Source: Candidatus Peregrinibacteria bacterium GW2011_GWF2_43_17
GTDB lineage: Bacteria > Patescibacteriota > Gracilibacteria > UBA1369 > UBA12470
Direction of reading: 5' to 3'
Length of the DNA stretch: 64,000 bases
NCBI GenBank assembly: GCA_000999315.1
Contig: LCFW01000002.1
Span: forward strand, 186,001-250,000
Position 1 is the stretch's first letter, and every line of letters starts with the position of its first letter. Position numbers and translations under genes: made by a program. The notes beneath the pieces were generated by a model that saw only the letters and a list, made by a program, of their open reading frames with translations, was not told the DNA's origin and did not search any database. Positions 57,983-64,000 of the stretch are shown here, in pieces.

Positions 57983-59953
57983 CTAATAATATCCCAATTC
58001 CGCCAACCTATAAAGTACCAATATCACATCTTCCCTTAACGTCCCATCGTTAGGATTGAATTCGGTACCTTCGACGTCGACAAGCCCGTTTTCATAAGCG
58101 AAATAAACATAAGCCCTATACCACTCGGTGGATTCATCAACCGGGATATCGGTGAAAATCTCTTCGCTTATATCAACCGCACTCAAATCAACTTCGGCGG
58201 TCTCAAATATTATCTTCAACATTTCGACTTTGTTGACGGTATTTTCGGGTTTGAATGTTCCGTCGCTGTAACCCTCCACAATGCCGGCTTCTGTGGCGGC
58301 CATAATGTAAGGCGTGTACCAAGCATCGCTGACAACGTCGTCATAAGTGGGCTCGGCGGTACTCGATGCGAATCCGAAAGCCTCAACCAAAACCTTCGTG
58401 GTTTCGGCTCTGTTTATCTCGTCAGCGGGTGAAAGTTCACCGGTTAAATCATTGCCGGTGAATATACTCTCGCTTTGTACCCAAGTTATAGCCGTGCATT
58501 GTTCTTCAGTAAAATCGGCCGAATCGACATCCGGGAAATTGCCGCAAGAAACCTCATTACCGATATCGTCTTCACCGGTGGTATTGTCAGTCACGATCAA
58601 AGAGTCTCCAATCGCGCACAATCCCGCATAAAACACCTCGGCATCGCACTCGCTTGTATCCGCGAATACGCACATATAATACGGATCACCGCTTTCATAA
58701 GTCCTTGTTTCATAAGTGCCGCCATTCTCTTCGCAATAAGTTTGCGCCAAAGCCACCTCTTCTTCCGTATCTTCGTTGGAAACAACATCGCCGTATTCAT
58801 AAGCGCCCATATCGTAAGCGAAAACTTCATCCAGGTCGCCATCAACGGGTCTTACCTTGCCGGTAATATCATCTGTAACGCCACTTTCGCCCAAATCTCC
58901 ACCCAAATCTATAAGCATGCTGTCCGAAGTAAGAGTGTAGTCGTCATTGGCAAGATCGGTGAAAGAAGGATTGTAAACTTGGTTTGTGATATCAATAGAC
59001 GCGGCGGACCTGTAATTATCGCGTATATAAATATCGTTAAAGTCGTTCGTATAAAAATCGTTATAAGTTATCGTGCTTTCAACAAGTTGATTCCTTAAGT
59101 ATATCGCTCCACCATCGCCGTCTTCGTTATTATTGTCGTCGGATTGATTGTCATAAAAGATATTATTTTGAACTTTCACATCCGCCGAATCTCCATATAA
59201 ATAAACCGCTCCACCATCCTTATCCGATTTATTTGCCACAAAAGTATTATTGAAGAGGGAAGCATATCCGCCTATACCGACGTAAACGGCTCCTCCATGA
59301 GATACCGCCTCGTTTTCATAAATAAGATTATTTTGGAGTATCATTTCGCTACCGGTTTCGCCCAAACCCGAAAGGGAAATGGCTCCTCCGGCTCCCGATG
59401 CGCGATTTGAATAAAATTGGGATCTTTCGATATAAGAATCGGCACCAAGTAAAATTATACTTATGGCTCCTCCGGACCCCGTAGTGTCATCATTCGTAAA
59501 AATACAATCGGATACTCCGATTCCGGCATTATAAACATTGATACCGGCACCGCCATCGGCGGAACCGTTTTGAATCATAAACCCTTCTATTACCACAGCA
59601 TCTCCCGTTACATCGTGGACATAAAAACCTCTGCCCAGATAGTTCGGATCGATAACAACACTCGAAGGATCGCTCGTATCGCCGGAAATGGTGATTGACT
59701 TGCCGGTAATCTCAAGAACTTCATTATAAGTGCCTTCGTAAACCTGAACAGTATCGCCATCAACCGCAACATCTATAGCCTCCTGTATTGTTTGACATTC
59801 GCCGCTCAAATCCTCGTAAACCGTGATAATCGAATCGCCATCAAAATCTCCGCAAGCAGGTGCATCTTCTTCTCCGTGTACCAAACTCACGGGTAAAAAC
59901 ACGCTCAGCAGAGTGATAATTAAAAAAGAAACAAAAAGTTTTTTGTTTTTCAT
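57983..59953 (-). CDS. Surface protein: parallel beta-helix (right-handed repeat) plus C-terminal SLH domains
   Basis: Signal peptide, repeated GGAIYL...N.F..N.S beta-helix rungs, three SLH-like repeats (YIMAATEAGIVEGYSDGTFKPENTVNKVEMLKI). Confidence 0.85.
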   Translation of the reverse strand: MKNKKLFVSFLIITLLSVFLPVSLVHGEEDAPACGDFDGDSIITVYEDLSGECQTIQEAIDVAVDGDTVQVYEGTYNEVLEITGKSITISGDTSDPSSVVIDPNYLGRGFYVHDVTGDAVVIEGFMIQNGSADGGAGINVYNAGIGVSDCIFTNDDTTGSGGAISIILLGADSYIERSQFYSNRASGAGGAISLSGLGETGSEMILQNNLIYENEAVSHGGAVYVGIGGYASLFNNTFVANKSDKDGGAVYLYGDSADVKVQNNIFYDNQSDDNNNEDGDGGAIYLRNQLVESTITYNDFYTNDFNDIYIRDNYRSAASIDITNQVYNPSFTDLANDDYTLTSDSMLIDLGGDLGESGVTDDITGKVRPVDGDLDEVFAYDMGAYEYGDVVSNEDTEEEVALAQTYCEENGGTYETRTYESGDPYYMCVFADTSECDAEVFYAGLCAIGDSLIVTDNTTGEDDIGNEVSCGNFPDVDSADFTEEQCTAITWVQSESIFTGNDLTGELSPADEINRAETTKVLVEAFGFASSTAEPTYDDVVSDAWYTPYIMAATEAGIVEGYSDGTFKPENTVNKVEMLKIIFETAEVDLSAVDISEEIFTDIPVDESTEWYRAYVYFAYENGLVDVEGTEFNPNDGTLREDVILVLYRLAELGYY

Positions 59954-59990
59954 GTTTTGTTTTGGTTTTAAATGAGCTTTTTAGAGATGT

Positions 59991-62153
59991 CTATTCTATT
60001 CTTAACAGAACGGAATATTCATCGGCTCCATTATAGTCTATTGCGAGTAAACGATAAATAGTTTCTGCAACTTCTCCTCTTGTCATATCGTGATTGGGTT
60101 CGAAATATGATCCGTTTACGGGAGTCAAATTCGACTCTTTTGCCAGATTTGCATAAGGCGCAAACCATTCAAGATTGTCTACGTCGCTGTAAGGGTCTCC
60201 GATTACAACGGGGTCGACATCCATGTCGGCGGCATTAAATAACATTTTCAAAAGTTCAACTTTGTTTACCGGATCGGTTGGTCTGAAAGTGCCATCCGGA
60301 TAACCGTCAACTATACCAAGAACTTTCGCGGTAGCGACATAATCGACATACCACTCCTCATTATCAACATCGGGGAAGGTGAGTGCCGATCCGTCGGAAA
60401 GTTCGGCATCAATCGCTTCGAAAATCATTTTCAAAGCTTCAACTCTGGAAACGGATTGATCGGGCCTGAAAGTGCCATCGCTGTAACCCCCGACGACTCC
60501 TTCTTCTCGAAGATACTCTATGGCCTTATAATATTTATAATTTTCCGAAACATCCTCAAACAAGACGCATTCCATTACGGAACTCGTACCGAGAATCGCA
60601 CCATTTTTTGCTTTTATGATTAAATCATCGGATGAACTTGGGATGAAAGTGATAACGGCTTTGCCAAAATCAAAATCCGACTTGCTCAAATCTTCGGGCT
60701 CAAACTCTCCTTCGCCGGAAACGGTTGTGAGGCTCACCGTGCCGCTTACATTATAAGATGGAGTGAACTCTCCGTTTTCATCAATCGCCTTAATGGTTAT
60801 TGTCTCGGGTACGCCCATTACAAATTCGCCGTCGCTTTTAATCTCAAAACCGTTCACATAGTTAACCTGTTCGATTATGTTTATCTCGCTTGTTACGGAG
60901 TAATCTTCCCAAGTTGCGGTAACCGTAACGGTGCCGATTTTCTCGGGATAAAAGGACAAGCTGTAATGTCCGTTTCTGAAATCTTCATCTTCAATATCGG
61001 TTACACTCAGCGATCCGATGCTCGAATCGTTCAAACTCAACATTATGTCTCCATCGAATTCGGAATCGGTCACATTTTCCCCATTTTCATCTTTTAAATA
61101 AATATAAAAATTCAAAGTGCTGTTTATCAAAACATAAGGATCATTATCTATATATATATCCACGAAATTGCGAGTCGGTTCAGCAGGAGTTTCAACAACG
61201 ACTTTAACAACCTCCTCTTCTTCTTCACCATCTTCCACCTCCGACGACGAAACAGACGAAGTATATGTATAAATCACATTCTCTTCTTCCATAACCTCTT
61301 CGTCGGTTTCCTCGCTATAATAATCGTCATATTTTTGGACATACTTCATCGGATTTATCGTATATAACGTTACATTTTCCGCACCGAGTCCGTAATTTAC
61401 AGCATCCCAAAAAGAGTATCCGGCAGAGCTGTAATCGCTATACGTAAAAGGCCAATAAGGATGCCAAGGCGCATCGGCATTATCTATTTGGAAATGTAAA
61501 TGATTCGTAGTAGCGGTACCGCTATCTCCGACTTTTCCTATCATTTGAGCTTTCTCAACAGACTCTCCTTCTGACACCAGAATTTCACTCAAATGCGAAT
61601 AGCTCGAATAGAGCGTCGTTGTATAATTTTCATTATTCAAACTTGGAACATTGTAATGAGCGACAACGATACTGTTTCCAAATCCGCTATCGCCATAAGA
61701 AACTTTTTCAACGATGCCGTTGGCTATCGAATAAACCGGAGTTCCTTCGAGAGCTTTTATATCCACGGCGGGATGACTGCCTCCATATTCGACAAAATTC
61801 ATTTCATAGTTGCCGGCATATACCACGGGGTAGGTGATTTGCGCGTTTGCAATCTCCTCATATTCGGCGGTTCCCCATGTCAAACCATCGAGAGATTCAA
61901 GTAAAACAGAAGTATCGTATTCCGGGATCGAAATTAAATTCGTACATTCGGAATAACTTATGTCCTGGCTTGATAAAGCTGTCCAATCGGGAACCTCTTT
62001 TACCGGCGAAGTTGTTCCGTCAAAAGGTTCGTGCTCCGGTGTTGATATTATACTGGCTTTAAAGTTAAAATTGCTGTACTGAACGGTAAGGACCGATAGA
62101 AGCATCAGTGCCAGAATCAAAATCCAGTGAATATGTTCCTTTTTATTTTTCAT
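59991..62153 (-). CDS. M23 peptidase domain, Ig-like domains and three SLH domains
   Basis: GGSHPAVDIKALEGTPVYSIANGIVEKV...ATTNHLHFQIDN; YRAIEYLREEGVVGGYSDGTFRPDQSVSRVEALKMI-type SLH repeats. Confidence 0.88.
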   Translation of the reverse strand: MKNKKEHIHWILILALMLLSVLTVQYSNFNFKASIISTPEHEPFDGTTSPVKEVPDWTALSSQDISYSECTNLISIPEYDTSVLLESLDGLTWGTAEYEEIANAQITYPVVYAGNYEMNFVEYGGSHPAVDIKALEGTPVYSIANGIVEKVSYGDSGFGNSIVVAHYNVPSLNNENYTTTLYSSYSHLSEILVSEGESVEKAQMIGKVGDSGTATTNHLHFQIDNADAPWHPYWPFTYSDYSSAGYSFWDAVNYGLGAENVTLYTINPMKYVQKYDDYYSEETDEEVMEEENVIYTYTSSVSSSEVEDGEEEEEVVKVVVETPAEPTRNFVDIYIDNDPYVLINSTLNFYIYLKDENGENVTDSEFDGDIMLSLNDSSIGSLSVTDIEDEDFRNGHYSLSFYPEKIGTVTVTATWEDYSVTSEINIIEQVNYVNGFEIKSDGEFVMGVPETITIKAIDENGEFTPSYNVSGTVSLTTVSGEGEFEPEDLSKSDFDFGKAVITFIPSSSDDLIIKAKNGAILGTSSVMECVLFEDVSENYKYYKAIEYLREEGVVGGYSDGTFRPDQSVSRVEALKMIFEAIDAELSDGSALTFPDVDNEEWYVDYVATAKVLGIVDGYPDGTFRPTDPVNKVELLKMLFNAADMDVDPVVIGDPYSDVDNLEWFAPYANLAKESNLTPVNGSYFEPNHDMTRGEVAETIYRLLAIDYNGADEYSVLLRIE

Positions 62154-62184
62154 ATCATAAAATTATACCACTAAAACGCATAAA

Positions 62185-62601
62185 TTGAAAGTCCTCAAAT
62201 CTCAAAATCCATCCTCCACCAAGAAGCTGGCGAAAAGCTTGAGAAAGGCTTATGAAAGTCATAGGCTTATTCTTCTGTACGGCGATTTGGGAAGCGGCAA
62301 AACAACTTTTACCAAAGGTTTTGCCTCATCATTCGATATAGACGAAAAAGATATCAAAAGCCCCACATACACACTCATCAGAAGATACGGAAAAAAACTT
62401 TTGCATGCCGATCTTTATCGACTGCAAGAACTTGACGAAATAATTTTAAACGAAATTGAAACATTCTTGGACGAAGGAGGTACCGTCGTAGTCGAATGGC
62501 CGGAACTCATGGAAAAAACTCTCAAACAGCCACATATCAAAATTCACATTTCGACCAAAAGCAAAAACTCTCGAGAGTTCAAAATAACCGAACATAAATG
62601 A
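62185..62601 (+). CDS. tsaE: tRNA threonylcarbamoyladenosine biosynthesis protein TsaE (TTG start)
   Basis: LILLYGDLGSGKTTFTKGFASSF, KSPTYTLIRRYGKKLLHADLYRL. Confidence 0.92.
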   Translation: MKVLKSQNPSSTKKLAKSLRKAYESHRLILLYGDLGSGKTTFTKGFASSFDIDEKDIKSPTYTLIRRYGKKLLHADLYRLQELDEIILNEIETFLDEGGTVVVEWPELMEKTLKQPHIKIHISTKSKNSREFKITEHK

Positions 62602-63200
62602 CCACGGAACAGATTCGAAAACTCATAGACGAATTTCACGTTCCCAAACACATCAGAAGACATTGCGAAAAAGTTGCGCAAGTCTGCAAACTTCTCGGGA
62701 GCAAAATCGCGCAAAAAGGCGAAAATATAAACATGGAACTGCTTCTTGCCGGCGCATGGCTTCACGACCTCGTGCGCATATGCGATTTTACAGTTTGGCA
62801 TCCCGAAAATTTCCCGGACAAGCACGATTTGCAACATCACGAAAAATGGGAGCAAATTCGCTCGAAATATTCGGGGAAGTCGCACGAAGAGGCGGCATAC
62901 GAAATCCTTTCCGAGATGGGGGAGAGAGATCTCGCACATCTGATAAAAAGCCATAAATTCGCAAACATCTTAAACGCACATCCTTTTAAAAACTGGGAAG
63001 AAAAAATCTTGTATTACGCGGACAAAAGAGTCGAAAACGACAAAATCGTTTATCTGCAAAAGCGCCTCGAAGGTGGCGCAAAAAGAAACGCCGATACCGA
63101 AGAAAAAAAAGCCCTGACCGCCAAAATTTGGCCAAAAATCTTCGAACTCGAAAAAGAGGTCTGCGAAAAAGCCGGGGTGGAACCCGGGAATATAGTTTAA
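62598..63200 (+). CDS. HD domain-containing phosphohydrolase
   Basis: RHCEKVAQVCKLLG...LLLAGAWLHDLVRI...HLIKSHKF; ATGA overlap with tsaE. Confidence 0.82.
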   Translation: MTTEQIRKLIDEFHVPKHIRRHCEKVAQVCKLLGSKIAQKGENINMELLLAGAWLHDLVRICDFTVWHPENFPDKHDLQHHEKWEQIRSKYSGKSHEEAAYEILSEMGERDLAHLIKSHKFANILNAHPFKNWEEKILYYADKRVENDKIVYLQKRLEGGAKRNADTEEKKALTAKIWPKIFELEKEVCEKAGVEPGNIV

Positions 63201-63234
63201 GTGGTGATTTTTTTGCACGCAAAAAAATCACCTG

Positions 63235-64000
63235 CTACTGCGTACTATCGTCCTCTCTTTTCAAAGCCATATAACTTTTTGTATCTATTCTTGCTCCAAT
63301 CACTTCATTCAGTATGATTCTTGTGTTTGGTCCCAAGGCGCCGGCTCCGGGATCGTCCATGGTTTCGACCAGCCCCCATCTTTGTTGCAATTTGAAGATC
63401 GCATGTTCGGTCATTTCTCCATAATAACCGGTGGGTTCAAGCATTAAATATCCCAAATTGTTTAATTCCGTTTGCAAAGCGTAAACATCTTCGCCGCGAT
63501 CTCCTCTTTCAATATAATCGGTAAAATAATGTATCTCCTCATATAAATCGGGATAAGTTTGCATCAAAGCCAGCCCTTCGTTTAGAAGATTAACCTCAGT
63601 GAGTTCGGCCTCGACATCAACTCCTTCCATGGATTTGTCCATCGCGAATCTCGTGTTTATACCGAAATGTCCGGCCCCGAGATCTTCCCAATCGTCCAAT
63701 ATCCCCCTATCAACTTGGAAATTGAAAACGGCTGACATCGTGGTGTCATCATAATATCCAGTAATTTTACTGTTATAGTATCCCAAAATCGCCAAATATT
63801 CCTGAAGCCTTTTTATATCGTCGCCGTTATCGCCATACCACAAGTCTTCGGAAAATAAATCGGGAGTGATTACCACGGTTTTTACAAATTTTTCAGCATC
63901 GCTGTAACCCTCTAGATAAATCTCTTCTTCAATAGTGTCATCAATGCCGTAAATGGTTACTTCAACATCTCTCACTCCCCAATTAAGAGCTCTTTCAAGC
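63235..64000 (-). CDS. Peptidoglycan-binding (PG_binding_1-like) repeat protein, 5' part outside window
   Basis: Two repeats LWYGDNGDDIKRLQEYLAILGYYNSKITGYYDDTTMSAVFNFQ and RGDRGEDVYALQTELNNLGYLMLEPTGYYGEMTEHAIFKLQ; frame stays open to the window edge (LERALNWGVRDVEV). Confidence 0.82.
   Translation of the reverse strand, partial: LERALNWGVRDVEVTIYGIDDTIEEEIYLEGYSDAEKFVKTVVITPDLFSEDLWYGDNGDDIKRLQEYLAILGYYNSKITGYYDDTTMSAVFNFQVDRGILDDWEDLGAGHFGINTRFAMDKSMEGVDVEAELTEVNLLNEGLALMQTYPDLYEEIHYFTDYIERGDRGEDVYALQTELNNLGYLMLEPTGYYGEMTEHAIFKLQQRWGLVETMDDPGAGALGPNTRIILNEVIGARIDTKSYMALKREDDSTQ

Overview
The window is a roughly 64 kb, gene-dense, moderately low-GC bacterial chromosome segment. It uses the standard code: TGA terminates genes, as in the tsaE/HD-protein ATGA overlap and rnhB. 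Gene content and architecture (many small-genome housekeeping genes, PKD giants with T4SS-pilin-like membrane modules, SLH surface proteins, PolX, MNT-type winged-helix regulators) suggest a Patescibacteria/CPR-like genome, possibly Peregrinibacteria-like; this placement is inference. Recognisable housekeeping genes: rplA (partial), rplK, nusG, secE, aspA/fumarase-type lyase, rlmE, rsmG, rsmE, polX, rpmA, tig, rplS, rnhB, rmlA/B/D, infB, rmuC, a UvrD/PcrA-type helicase, rpsA, clpC, a 3-methyladenine glycosylase, ruvB and tsaE. Three tRNAs (Gln-TTG, His-GTG, Arg-TCT) all have encoded CCA. The most interesting material is: (1) a 2.7-12.7 kb locus with eight copies of a pilin-like two-TM module spread over four proteins, two of them fused to long PKD arrays; (2) a 280-bp MITE-like element with TA target duplication inserted in a stop codon; (3) a dispersed palindromic repeat family with conserved flanks and exchangeable hairpin cores, abutting tRNA ends exactly; (4) a 21-unit hexanucleotide tract with one extra base that splits a gene into two frames; (5) two intergenic candidate structured RNAs; (6) a CIRCE operator upstream of clpC and a perfect palindromic operator upstream of a winged-helix regulator; (7) an orphan operon of large hypothetical proteins. 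No CRISPR array or rRNA was seen.
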